A DNA stretch of 53,072 bases from Ignavibacteria bacterium. Lineage in GTDB: Bacteria; Bacteroidota; Ignavibacteria; Ignavibacteriales; Melioribacteraceae. The stretch spans positions 1-53,072 of the forward strand of contig JAAYAN010000048.1 of assembly GCA_012719345.1 (NCBI GenBank), read 5' to 3'. A program made the translations under genes and the position numbers. The notes under the pieces were generated by a model. The model was not told the DNA's origin, searched no databases, and saw only the letters and a program-made list of their open reading frames with translations. Of this stretch, positions 14,686-23,769 are shown one piece after another; the stretch's first letter is position 1; each line of letters begins with the position of its first letter.

Positions 14686-17600
14686 GTTTTTAGTACTGAT
14701 CAGTTTCAGCTTATGTTTTATTAAAGCACAGTCTGTTTACTTTATTAAGTACAAAAACACAGTTCCTGAAAGCAGAATAGAATTCTCACTTAAGAATATA
14801 ACTGAAAGCTATCAATCAAAATATTCCCTGAAAAAATCTTCATTAAAACACAGTCCTTTTCTCAAGAAAAAAGTTTCTGATGAAAATATTGATAGAATAT
14901 TTAAAATAATTATTAGTAATTCGGAAGACGAAAATGAATTTGTTAATAGTATCAGCAGCAATGAAGAAATAGAGTATATTCAAAAATCTGTTATTTATAA
15001 AACAGATTTTATCCCTAACGATATTCTTTCAAAAGAACAATATGCTTTAGAAAAAATAAAAATATTTGATGCTTGGGAAATAACGCAGGGCGATACAAAT
15101 ATTATTGTTGCAATAATTGATACCGGAATTGATTTTTTACACGAAGATCTGCAAGCTAATTTATTCATTAACCATCCTGAAGATCTAAATAAAAACAGCA
15201 TTTTTGACGAGGGTGACTTAAACGGTATTGATGATGATGGGAACGGTTTTATTGACGATGTTATAGGTTGGGATTTTACTGATAGGATTTTTTTTCCGGA
15301 GAACGTTTCGGCAGGAGATTACAGAACCCGGGATAATAATCCGATGGATGAACATGGACATGGAACTAATGTAGCAGGAATAATAGGAGCAGTTTCAAAT
15401 AACAATATAGGAGTTTCAGGTTCGGTTCTTAATATTAAAATGCTCTGCGTCAAGGCTTTCGACCCTAACGGATACGGTGAAGAAGATGATGTAGCTACTG
15501 CAATTTTATATGCTGTTGAATCTGGGGCTAAAATAATAAACATGAGTTTCGGCGATAAAACATATTCAAAAGTTTTACGCGATGTAATAAAGTATGCCTA
15601 TTCAAAAGGCGTTGTTCTCGTTTCCAGCGCAGGAAATTCATCTTCGTCCGATCCTCATTATCCTAGCGGTTTTGATGAAGTAATATGCGTTGGTGCAACA
15701 GATAAAAACGACAATGTAGCTTCATTTTCAAATACAGGCAGTTCAATTGATATTGTTGCTCCAGGAGTATCTGTTTTAACAACTGAATTAAATAATAATT
15801 ATTCTAATAAAAACGGTACATCTTTTTCTGCTCCTTATGTTTCATCAGCGGCCGCTTTAATTTTATCTAAAAACAATTTCAACAATCAGGAAGTAAAACA
15901 AATCCTAAAATCAACTTCCGATGATATTTCAACAAGCGGCTGGGATGAAATAAGCGGAGCAGGCAGGTTAAATGTTTTACGTGCTTTAAATGTAAGTGCG
16001 GCATCTGCAATCAAGTTTAATTTTCCGCAAAGCGACTATTCAACTGATTCTTCATCGCTTTCTGTTTATGCTACAATTCTTTCTCCTTTTTTTAATAAGT
16101 ACAAATTAAAACTGGGAAAGGGATATTTACCAAGGGAATGGGAATATTTAATTTATGAAGGGATGAAGCAAGTTTTTGATGAGAAAATATATACAATCGA
16201 TTTACTAAACAGAAAGGATACAGTTTATACTCTTGCATTAGAAATTGAATTTACTAACGGAAGAATTACTGAAGAAAGAGTAAGTTTCTTTTTGGATCAC
16301 ACTCCTCCTGTTTCGGAACTGATAAATTTATTCGCTTCTTTTTCAGGTGACAAACCAACAATACTTACTTCAATTTATTCGAATGAACCGTCGGTTGCAA
16401 AGATGTTTTTCAGGAGAACCGGAGAATCAGAATTCAGGAATACTTCGATGGATGGATTTTCGCCAAACAGTAACTTTTTAAAAACTATGCATTTCGGATT
16501 TATTTCGGAAAATGATATTGCAGAAGATACGGAATATGAAGTGTTTTTTGAAGTTACAAATCTTGGAGGAATGACGACAATATTAAATAATGATAACAAT
16601 TTTTATAAACTTAAAACTGATTCAAAATCCAAATTGGAGAATTTTGTTAACAATGAATATTCACTTTCTTCCGGAAATATTTACGAAAATATTGTAAAAA
16701 TTGAGAATAATAATTACGTAATAATTAATCCTGTTACAAGAAATACGGATTCCGAAATTTATTCTTTTAACGGAAATTCTTTTAATCTCAAGAAGACTAT
16801 AAATAATAGAATTGTTAAATCTTTTGGTGATTTCAACAATGACGGGAAAACGGATCTTTTAAGTCTTTTTACTCGGAAAGGTTTTATTGATGAAATCATC
16901 GATAATAATTCATTTAATATAATTAACCGGTTCAGCGATACAACAGGTTCGTTTTGGCCAGTTTTGGCAGAAGATATTGATAGTGACGGCAGAACCGAGA
17001 TCGTATCGATAAGCAGCGATACAACAATAACTATTTATGAAGTATCAAATGATTTTAATCTAAATAAAGAAGCTGTTCTTAAAAACTTTACAACAAAAAA
17101 AGGAAACAGAAATTCATTAAATTCACCCAGCTGTTTGCTAAGGAAAAAAACTGAAAGCGGGAAGCCGGAAATCTGGTTTTTCGACAGCGAAGGCGATCTT
17201 TTTAGTTATAATGTTAACGGACAAAACTCCTATATTTTAAATTCTTTTTATGAAACTGGATTGGATGCTTCCAACGGTTCATTTTCATCAGGTGATATAG
17301 ATGGAGATAATATTGATGAAATATCTGTTTTATTAAGCTCGGATGAAAATTACGATATTGCTCCTTTTAAATATTTATTAATTTTCAATATTTCCGGAAA
17401 TACTTTTAATATTTTAAGAGAAAAAGCATTTATTGATATTTCTTCTGAAATGTCTTCAACTTTTCAAAACGCATCAGCTGCTGTAAAATTGGCAGATATT
17501 GATAGTGATGGAAAGTGCGAAACAATTATATTTGTTTATCCTTGCTCGTATATTTTTGATGACGAGACTAATGAATTTAATTTGATAAATGTTGAAAATG

Positions 17601-18859
17601 ATGTTTTTGCAAAGTCGGTTTTTACAGGAGATTTGAATGGAAACGGTTTAATGGAAATTGCATTTTCAAATGAAAACCGTATTATTTTCAAAGAAATTAC
17701 CGGAGGCAGCAGACCGGTAATACCGAATAATCTTCAGGCATACAGCTTAAATTCATCTCAAATAAACTTAAATTTCTCATCAAAAGGTTCGCTTAATTAT
17801 ATATACCGATATACATACGGTAACGAACCCTTACTTATTGATTCAACCGAGTTTCAATTTTACGCGGACACAACAATAAATGCCGATACAGAATATTTCT
17901 ATTTTGTAAAAACGAAAGATATTTCATATCCAGATCCTGTTTCTCTTAAAAGCAATACAGTATCTGTTTTTGCTCATAATCCGGCAAAATTATTAAGCTA
18001 TGAAGTTCAGAATAAAAAAAATATAATACTTGAATTCGATTATCCTGTCTCAGTTAATAATTTATCAGTCATAAACTTTGTCCTTGATGGAATCATTTAT
18101 CCTTCTTCAGCAAGTCTGTATAATCCAAATACATACTTTATCAGTTTCGAAAACGAAATAAATACAGGGGAACACAATCTGAAGCTGAAAAACTTAAAAG
18201 ATTTTCACAATTCACCTATAACTGAAAAAGAAATTATTTTTTCTATTCAATCTTCAGAGATTTCCAGAAAATTATTCATCGAAAATTATAATATTATCAA
18301 TGCTTATGAAATATCAGTAAGGTTTAATACTGACATTGTACCTGATGATGCTCTGGATAAAACTAATTTTTCGTTTAATCCTGAAAACCCTATTGAAAGT
18401 ATTACATTATCCGAAGAAAATTTAAGACAGGTGAATATTCGCTCAAAAAACCCGCTTACTTCGGTCGGTATAGAATATGTATTAAAAATATCAAATATTA
18501 GTGCGTATATGCAACCTGATGTGAAAATTGAAGAAGGAGCCGGAAGTTTTATTGTAATCCGGACCTCTGAAGAAACCTTAGAGAATATTTTTGTTTATCC
18601 GAATCCGGTTAATTCATCAAACAGTAAACTTACTTTTGCTAACTTGCCTGAAAAAGCTGAAATATTTATTTATGATATCAATGGTAACCTAATTGCTACT
18701 GTTACCGAAAACGACGGCAATGGCGGAGCTGAATGGAATTTAACCGACAGCAGCGGTAAGAGAATATCATCTGGAGTATATTTGTTTTTTGCAAGAAGAT
18801 TTGACAAAGACGGAAATATTGCAGAAGAAAAATTAAAAAAGTTTGCGGTGATTAGATGA
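14675..18859 (+). CDS. secreted subtilisin-like serine protease with FG-GAP/VCBS repeats and T9SS sorting domain
   Basis: This ~1394-residue exported protease starts at the ATG at 14675, which has AGGAAAG 6 bases upstream and overlaps purF by 11 bases. Parts in order: signal peptide (1-18, ending IKA), a propeptide-like region to ~120, an S8 domain with Asp149 (IIDTG), His229 (HGTNVAG), oxyanion Asn320 and Ser382 (GTSFSAP), then a long beta-rich region with five calcium-type D-x-[DN]-x-[DN]-G FG-GAP/VCBS repeats (DFNNDGKTD, DIDSDGRTE, DIDGDNIDE, DIDSDGKCE, DLNGNGLME), then fibronectin-like modules. The last ~85 residues are a type A T9SS sorting domain (VYPNPVNSS, IYDINGNLI, SSGVYLFFARR). It should cross the outer membrane by T9SS. 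Confidence 0.93.
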   Translation: MIIRFLVLISFSLCFIKAQSVYFIKYKNTVPESRIEFSLKNITESYQSKYSLKKSSLKHSPFLKKKVSDENIDRIFKIIISNSEDENEFVNSISSNEEIEYIQKSVIYKTDFIPNDILSKEQYALEKIKIFDAWEITQGDTNIIVAIIDTGIDFLHEDLQANLFINHPEDLNKNSIFDEGDLNGIDDDGNGFIDDVIGWDFTDRIFFPENVSAGDYRTRDNNPMDEHGHGTNVAGIIGAVSNNNIGVSGSVLNIKMLCVKAFDPNGYGEEDDVATAILYAVESGAKIINMSFGDKTYSKVLRDVIKYAYSKGVVLVSSAGNSSSSDPHYPSGFDEVICVGATDKNDNVASFSNTGSSIDIVAPGVSVLTTELNNNYSNKNGTSFSAPYVSSAAALILSKNNFNNQEVKQILKSTSDDISTSGWDEISGAGRLNVLRALNVSAASAIKFNFPQSDYSTDSSSLSVYATILSPFFNKYKLKLGKGYLPREWEYLIYEGMKQVFDEKIYTIDLLNRKDTVYTLALEIEFTNGRITEERVSFFLDHTPPVSELINLFASFSGDKPTILTSIYSNEPSVAKMFFRRTGESEFRNTSMDGFSPNSNFLKTMHFGFISENDIAEDTEYEVFFEVTNLGGMTTILNNDNNFYKLKTDSKSKLENFVNNEYSLSSGNIYENIVKIENNNYVIINPVTRNTDSEIYSFNGNSFNLKKTINNRIVKSFGDFNNDGKTDLLSLFTRKGFIDEIIDNNSFNIINRFSDTTGSFWPVLAEDIDSDGRTEIVSISSDTTITIYEVSNDFNLNKEAVLKNFTTKKGNRNSLNSPSCLLRKKTESGKPEIWFFDSEGDLFSYNVNGQNSYILNSFYETGLDASNGSFSSGDIDGDNIDEISVLLSSDENYDIAPFKYLLIFNISGNTFNILREKAFIDISSEMSSTFQNASAAVKLADIDSDGKCETIIFVYPCSYIFDDETNEFNLINVENDVFAKSVFTGDLNGNGLMEIAFSNENRIIFKEITGGSRPVIPNNLQAYSLNSSQINLNFSSKGSLNYIYRYTYGNEPLLIDSTEFQFYADTTINADTEYFYFVKTKDISYPDPVSLKSNTVSVFAHNPAKLLSYEVQNKKNIILEFDYPVSVNNLSVINFVLDGIIYPSSASLYNPNTYFISFENEINTGEHNLKLKNLKDFHNSPITEKEIIFSIQSSEISRKLFIENYNIINAYEISVRFNTDIVPDDALDKTNFSFNPENPIESITLSEENLRQVNIRSKNPLTSVGIEYVLKISNISAYMQPDVKIEEGAGSFIVIRTSEETLENIFVYPNPVNSSNSKLTFANLPEKAEIFIYDINGNLIATVTENDGNGGAEWNLTDSSGKRISSGVYLFFARRFDKDGNIAEEKLKKFAVIR

Positions 18860-19425
18860 AGTTTACATTTAAGGAAATAAATACAAAATCGAATTTGATT
18901 AGTTTTATACGGCTATTGATGGCTATTCCGCTCTTTATTCTTACTGGAAATATTGAAGAATACAGGATATTGTTAATAATTCTGATGATAATTGGTTGTT
19001 TTACTGATTTTCTTGACGGATATCTTGCGCGAAAATATAATGAAGTTACAGAATTCGGGAAAATTATTGATCCTTTGGCTGATAAAGTTGCTATTTCTGC
19101 AGTAGTACTTCAATTGTTCTTAAGCGGATTAATTCCGTCCGGTTATTTTGCCATAATAATTATGAGAGATATAATTATTTTTCTGGGCGGCATTTATGTC
19201 TCCAAGAAAATAAATAAAGTGCTGCCATCAAATCTTCTGGGTAAAATCACAGTTTTTTTTATAAGTATTTTTATGATTTTAATAGTTATAGGATTAAACA
19301 AAAACAACATTTTATATGAAGCTTTGATGTATGTAACAATATTATTAAGTATATTCTCTGTAATTGGTTATTTTATTAGAGGTTACGATTCATTAAAATG
19401 GAAAAATAAGAATGAAATTATTTAA
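18856..19425 (+). CDS. pgsA: CDP-diacylglycerol--glycerol-3-phosphate 3-phosphatidyltransferase
   Basis: This 189-residue inner-membrane enzyme makes phosphatidylglycerophosphate, the precursor of phosphatidylglycerol. The CDP-alcohol phosphatidyltransferase signature is complete: D-F-L-D-G-Y-L-A-R, then eight residues, G-K-I-I-D-P-L-A-D, starting near residue 52. About six membrane helices are visible. It overlaps the protease gene by four bases and ftsY by 14 bases. PgsA is most likely among CDP-alcohol transferases because of the N-terminal pattern and length; another head-group acceptor is possible. Confidence 0.88.
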   Translation: MKFTFKEINTKSNLISFIRLLMAIPLFILTGNIEEYRILLIILMIIGCFTDFLDGYLARKYNEVTEFGKIIDPLADKVAISAVVLQLFLSGLIPSGYFAIIIMRDIIIFLGGIYVSKKINKVLPSNLLGKITVFFISIFMILIVIGLNKNNILYEALMYVTILLSIFSVIGYFIRGYDSLKWKNKNEII

Positions 19426-20362
19426 CAATATCAATTTCAATAAATTAAAAGACGGATTAAATAAAACCAGAACTAATTTATTTAATAAAATAAATGAAAC
19501 AATAAGCGGTAAAGCCTTATTAGATAACGAGTTATTGGACAAGATTGAAGAGATACTGGTTTTGAGTGATATAGGAGCCGAATTAGCTCAGAATATTATT
19601 GATAAAACAAGGAAATCCTTAAAAAGCGATGACGACAGAACAAAAGAAAATGTTCTTAGGATTTTAAGGGAGGAAACGAAAAATATTCTTCTTTCTTATG
19701 ATAAAAATAACGTCAATACAGGGATTGATAAATACAAACCATACGTTATTCTCGTAGTTGGCGTTAACGGAGCAGGGAAGACTACTACAATCGGGAAACT
19801 GGCACACAATTATAAATCAGCGGGTCTTAAAGTTGTTATAGGGTCTGCCGATACATTTCGTGCTGCTGCAAATGAGCAGCTTGAAATTTGGGCTGGACGA
19901 GCCGGGGTTGAAATTGTTCAAAGTGTTTCGGGGAACGATCCTTCTTCAGTAGCTTTTGATACACTGTACAGAGCTAAAAGCATAAATGCAGATATTGTTA
20001 TAATTGACACTGCTGGTCGTTTGCATACAAAAACCAACTTGATGTCTGAATTAGAGAAGATTAATAGAGTTTTAGGAAAAGTATTAGATTATGCGCCAAA
20101 CGAAACTTTTTTGGTACTTGATGGCAACACAGGACAAAATGCTATTATACAAGCCCGAGAATTTTCTAATTACGCAAAACTCACAGGACTGATAGTTACT
20201 AAATTAGATGGAACCGCCAGAGGCGGAATTGTGTTAAAAATTATTTCCGAACTGAAAATACCATTAAAATACATAGGTGTTGGCGAAGGAATAAATGATT
20301 TGCAAAATTTCAGCGCCGACGAATTTATAAATGCTTTATTCAGCGGACAGGATAACTTATGA
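19412..20362 (+). CDS. ftsY: signal recognition particle receptor FtsY
   Basis: This 316-residue SRP-family GTPase docks ribosome-SRP complexes at the membrane. An N-domain (1-95) precedes the G domain with P-loop GVNGAGKTTTIGKLA, ADTFRAAANEQL, DTAGRLHTK, TKLDGTARGG and the closing GVGEGINDLQNF. It lacks the long acidic A domain of E. coli FtsY, as in most Bacteroidota. It overlaps pgsA upstream and the small membrane gene downstream (4 bases), so all are likely co-transcribed. Confidence 0.96.
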   Translation: MKLFNNINFNKLKDGLNKTRTNLFNKINETISGKALLDNELLDKIEEILVLSDIGAELAQNIIDKTRKSLKSDDDRTKENVLRILREETKNILLSYDKNNVNTGIDKYKPYVILVVGVNGAGKTTTIGKLAHNYKSAGLKVVIGSADTFRAAANEQLEIWAGRAGVEIVQSVSGNDPSSVAFDTLYRAKSINADIVIIDTAGRLHTKTNLMSELEKINRVLGKVLDYAPNETFLVLDGNTGQNAIIQAREFSNYAKLTGLIVTKLDGTARGGIVLKIISELKIPLKYIGVGEGINDLQNFSADEFINALFSGQDNL

Positions 20363-20574
20363 TATCTGGTTTTTTTAATAAAAGAATTTCTTACAATAAA
20401 TTTAATTACGAACCACGTTTTGTAAAAAAAGATGATGAAGATAAATCAGATAAGCGCAGAAGGAAAATACGATTTACAAAACGCAGGGGAACAACATTAA
20501 AAAAGAAATCTTTCATTGGTTTGTTTTTCTTATTGGCTTTGATTATCTATTTTATAATTAAACTTGCAGTATAG
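20359..20574 (+). CDS. small basic single-pass membrane protein
   Basis: This 71-residue protein has a charged, Lys/Arg-rich N-terminal half containing NYEPRFVKKDDEDKSDKRRRK and one C-terminal membrane helix (FIGLFFLLALIIYFIIKLAV). I recall similar short proteins in Bacteroidota, without assigned function. Its ATG overlaps the ftsY stop by four bases, and it is the last gene of the run that began at 13219. Confidence 0.7.
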   Translation: MISGFFNKRISYNKFNYEPRFVKKDDEDKSDKRRRKIRFTKRRGTTLKKKSFIGLFFLLALIIYFIIKLAV

Positions 20575-20604
20575 AAGTAAGTTTACATAATATACATTAT
20601 AGGC

Positions 20605-21438
20605 TTATTCTATTTCAAAAGACAGACAGCATTTTAGTTTACCGCAAGGTCCGGAAAGTTTATTGATATTTCCTGCGCAATTTTGTTCAGATGCAATCTG
20701 GGTAGTTATTTTCTTGAAATTATCTAAAAAAGCTGAACAGCAATATTCGCGTCCGCAAGTTCCTAAACCCCCGACTTTTTTAGCTTCGTCTCTAACACCA
20801 ATTTGCCTCAACTCAATTCTTGTTTTGAATATAGAAGCCAATTCTTTTGCTAATTCTCTGAAATCGACACGGCTGTCGGATGTATAAAAAAAGTAAAGTT
20901 TCTTTCTGTCGAATTGAAAATGAACATTAACAAGTTTCATATTTAATTCATATTTATCAACACATTTACGGAAAATATTCTTCGAGGATTCTTCATCAGC
21001 ACAATTTTGAACAAACTGTTCTATGTCTTTCTCAGTTGCAATTCTTGCAACTACAGGCAATTCCTCATTAAAAAGATTCATCCTATCTCTTTTATATTTA
21101 ACAATTTCACCTGTTTCCCGAACTTCAGAAATTTCAAAAACGTCATCAATCTGGATAATTACTTTGTCGTTTTTATGAAGTTCTATCTGCAAATCTTTTG
21201 GAATATCGCAAAAATGTTCTCCTAAAATCCCTTTGCAATGTGCTTCAATTATATTTCTGTTATCGTCAGAATCTCTTAGAATAACGTCCTGGTTGCATCC
21301 TTCGCAATTACAAACTTTGAATAATAATTGCTCAACTATCTGGTGCTGTAAATTTTTATTTGAATCAAGCTCAAGCAAATCGTGTTTATCCGACTCGAAC
21401 TCGGAACTCTTAAAAAAAGATAAATCAATATTTAACAC
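20605..21438 (-). CDS. PSP1-domain protein (RicT/YaaT family)
   Basis: This 277-residue protein has the PSP1 C-terminal domain: DSRVDFRELAKELA, RIELRQIGVRDEAK, GGLGTCGREYCC and SGPCGKLKCCLSFE, with the cysteine pairs that bind an iron-sulfur cluster in the Bacillus RicT (YaaT) complex. There it supports RNA processing and development with RicA and RicF; neither partner is seen here. The start is a GTG directly after the holB stop, with AGAGG 8 bases upstream. The holB-PSP1 adjacency matches the Firmicutes holB-yaaT order. The N-terminal CNCEGCNQ is an extra cysteine cluster. Confidence 0.88.
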   Translation of the reverse strand: MLNIDLSFFKSSEFESDKHDLLELDSNKNLQHQIVEQLLFKVCNCEGCNQDVILRDSDDNRNIIEAHCKGILGEHFCDIPKDLQIELHKNDKVIIQIDDVFEISEVRETGEIVKYKRDRMNLFNEELPVVARIATEKDIEQFVQNCADEESSKNIFRKCVDKYELNMKLVNVHFQFDRKKLYFFYTSDSRVDFRELAKELASIFKTRIELRQIGVRDEAKKVGGLGTCGREYCCSAFLDNFKKITTQIASEQNCAGNINKLSGPCGKLKCCLSFEIE

Positions 21439-22548
21439 TTAAGACCTCTTAACCAATGATGTTAATTCAAATATAATATTCATCCATAAAATATTCAAGT
21501 TTACATTGTTTTTAAAATAACCAGTTATTTCATCTATGCGCTTTATCACATTAAAAATATCAACATTGTTATATCCGCTAATAAATTTATGAATTGTATC
21601 TGGATATTTAACGAAATAAACAATTTCTTTTCCGTATTTTACTGAAATAACATCCATCAGCCATTTTTTTATAACGTCTATCAGCAAAAATGAGTATTCG
21701 TTTTCATTATCAATAATGTATTTGCTTAAATATTCCCAAGATGTATTTTGTAAATTTGCCATGCTGAAACGAATTATATTTATTACATCGTCCAGAAATT
21801 CATCAAAATTATTGTTTATTAGATAAACAGCTTTTTCAATGGATCCATCTGCAAAAAAACTGACTCGTTCAGCATAATTTTTATCAGTTGAAAAATATTT
21901 TACTAAAATCTCTACTATGTGATCAATATTAAGAGGTCGAAATTTTACTAACCAGCATCTAGATAAAATGGTTGGAAGTAGTTTTTCTTTGTCAGTAGTA
22001 GAAATGATGAATATGACTCCTTCAGGAGGTTCTTCCAGACTTTTTAAAAATGCATTTTGTGCATCCTCAGTCATCAAATGAGCGTTATCAAAAAAAATAA
22101 ACCTATACTTAATATCGCTGTAATTCATAGCGATACACTTACGAACATCTCTAATTGAACTAATTTTTATATTATTTGCATCAGGAATGGAAATAATATG
22201 ATAGGGGTTAATAATTTTGCTATTTAATTCTTCTTGAATTAGCTTGATATCTTCATCTTTAAGTTTTTCTGTTGGAGAATGATCTGATGTCTCACCTTTT
22301 CCTCTTGGAAGCGGAATAACAAATTTAAAGAAAGGTTCTTGCAGATACTTTAAATCTGATATTTCTGTGGATTTATCAGATTTACTGAAAAGTAATTTTG
22401 CAAACTCTGCTGCTGCTCGAAATTTACCGCAACCTGAAGTTCCCTCAAACAAAAAAGCATGAGGTATCTTTTTTGTTTTGTAAATATTTAATAATTGTTC
22501 TGAAACTTCATTTTGCCCTGTTACAGATAAAATATGGTTGTCATTCAT
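21439..22548 (-). CDS. holB: DNA polymerase III delta' subunit
   Basis: This ~369-residue clamp-loader subunit has an AAA+ core with P-loop GTSGCGK followed by Phe instead of Ser/Thr (delta' is not normally an active ATPase), IRDVRKCIAMN, FDNAHLMTEDAQNAFLKSLEEP and the sensor SRC motif in ILSRCW. The C-terminal half is helical and poorly conserved, as usual. The frame is open to a TTG at 22554; the ATG two codons later is preferred. It begins 9 bases after the DUF2795 stop and is followed immediately by the PSP1 gene. It lacks an obvious four-cysteine zinc module. Confidence 0.87.
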   Translation of the reverse strand: MNDNHILSVTGQNEVSEQLLNIYKTKKIPHAFLFEGTSGCGKFRAAAEFAKLLFSKSDKSTEISDLKYLQEPFFKFVIPLPRGKGETSDHSPTEKLKDEDIKLIQEELNSKIINPYHIISIPDANNIKISSIRDVRKCIAMNYSDIKYRFIFFDNAHLMTEDAQNAFLKSLEEPPEGVIFIISTTDKEKLLPTILSRCWLVKFRPLNIDHIVEILVKYFSTDKNYAERVSFFADGSIEKAVYLINNNFDEFLDDVINIIRFSMANLQNTSWEYLSKYIIDNENEYSFLLIDVIKKWLMDVISVKYGKEIVYFVKYPDTIHKFISGYNNVDIFNVIKRIDEITGYFKNNVNLNILWMNIIFELTSLVKRS

Positions 22549-22557
22549 TTTCAAAAA

Positions 22558-22779
22558 TCAATATTCATCCTCGCTGAAAAAGAAATCTTCATCACTAGGA
22601 AAATCAGGCCAGATATCTTCAATAGACTCGTAAGGTTCTTCGCCATCTTCAAGTTCCTGAAGGTTTTCAATTAATTCCCGCGGAGCTCCAATTCTGTCTG
22701 CATAATCAATTAGTTCATCTTTAGTTGCAGGCCATGGTGCATCGTCTAAATATGATGCCAGCTCAACTGTCCAAATCAT
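22558..22779 (-). CDS. DUF2795-family small acidic protein
   Basis: This 73-residue acidic protein matches the conserved Bacteroidota/Chlorobi DUF2795 pattern: WTVELASYLDDAPWPATKDELIDYADRIGAP, then ELEDGEEPYESIEDIWPDFPS and an acidic Phe-rich tail. It is probably a helical domain; the role is unknown. The ATG has GGAGAAAAAT upstream and overlaps the M23 stop by four bases, so it is coupled to that gene. Confidence 0.88.
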   Translation of the reverse strand: MIWTVELASYLDDAPWPATKDELIDYADRIGAPRELIENLQELEDGEEPYESIEDIWPDFPSDEDFFFSEDEY

Positions 22780-23717
22780 AATTTTTCTCCTAATGTTTTT
22801 TTATTCCTGCTTTGTAAAAATTCTTTTGTAGTAAATTCTTCTGTAATGTATTCTATCGGGTTAACAGGTATCTTATGGAATAATACTTCATAATGTAAGT
22901 GAGGACCTGTTGTTAAACTTCCAGAATTACCGCTTAAAGCAATTTTATCTCCACGGTTGATCTTTACACCTTCTTTTACTAAAGCTGAATTAAGATGCGC
23001 AAAAAGTGTAGAATATCCGTAGCCATGATCAATTACAACTGTTAAACCGTAGCCGTTTCTATAACCAACGAAAGTAACTTTTCCTTTTCCCGTTGCATAT
23101 ACAGGCGTATTCATATCAGCTATTATATCTATTCCTGTATGCATTCTCATATATCCGAGTAAGGGATGCATCCTTCCACCAAACAAACTACCATATCTTC
23201 CTTCTACCATTGGTTTAATTGCAGGTATAGATTCTGAATACTTCTCAAAATATTTAATGCGGTTTTCTAATTCTTTAAAATTGATTTTTCCTATTTCAAG
23301 TTTTGATTGAATGTTATTTTGAATTAAGGAAGAAGAATTCAGAATGTCTTCAGAATGTTCGAAGTAATTATTAAAAACACCGCCACCTGTACCTATACTG
23401 TCAAAAAGATTGTAAAAACTTTTTTTGTTAAGCTTAATGCACATATCGTTATTTGATAAAGCCAAATTGTTAAGTTTATTATCCAATAACTTGAACTTTA
23501 ATAAAATATCGGAAATATTATTAACATAATACGTACTGTCCATTTTGCATTCGTCAATAGTTTTTTTATTATTTAAAAATGCAACTGTTACACCGCGCCA
23601 TAAAAGCAAAGATGTAACTAAAGATACCAAACATGTTGCTGTAATTAATTTTAACCAAAAATACTTGATAACAACAAAGTTCAGTTTACGATTTGAATAG
23701 TAGAAAAATTTTTTCAT
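22776..23717 (-). CDS. M23 family (LytM) peptidoglycan endopeptidase, membrane-anchored
   Basis: This 313-residue cell-wall peptidase has a basic N-terminus and one signal anchor (about 22-45), a coiled-coil-like periplasmic segment, and a C-terminal LytM domain with RMHPLLGYMRMHTGIDI (first zinc ligands His and Asp), DHGYGYSTLFAHL and HLHYE. All metal ligands are present, so it should be catalytic and not a degenerate activator. It is the first gene of the M23-DUF2795-holB-PSP1 operon, with a promoter in the gap before it. Confidence 0.92.
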   Translation of the reverse strand: MKKFFYYSNRKLNFVVIKYFWLKLITATCLVSLVTSLLLWRGVTVAFLNNKKTIDECKMDSTYYVNNISDILLKFKLLDNKLNNLALSNNDMCIKLNKKSFYNLFDSIGTGGGVFNNYFEHSEDILNSSSLIQNNIQSKLEIGKINFKELENRIKYFEKYSESIPAIKPMVEGRYGSLFGGRMHPLLGYMRMHTGIDIIADMNTPVYATGKGKVTFVGYRNGYGLTVVIDHGYGYSTLFAHLNSALVKEGVKINRGDKIALSGNSGSLTTGPHLHYEVLFHKIPVNPIEYITEEFTTKEFLQSRNKKTLGEKL

Positions 23718-23730
23718 ATTAAACAGTGTG

Positions 23731-23761
23731 CGAATTTAACAAAACGAGACAATTTAGTCAA
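23731..23761 (-). promoter_or_regulatory. Bacteroidota-type promoter of the M23-holB operon
   Basis: Read on the minus strand: TTG (23761-23759), 20 bases, then TAAATTCG (23738-23731), a 7 of 8 match to TAnnTTTG. It lies 14 bases from the ATG of the M23 gene, right after the hprK stop, so the operon is probably transcribed separately from hprK. Confidence 0.5.
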
Positions 23762-23769
23762 GTAATATT

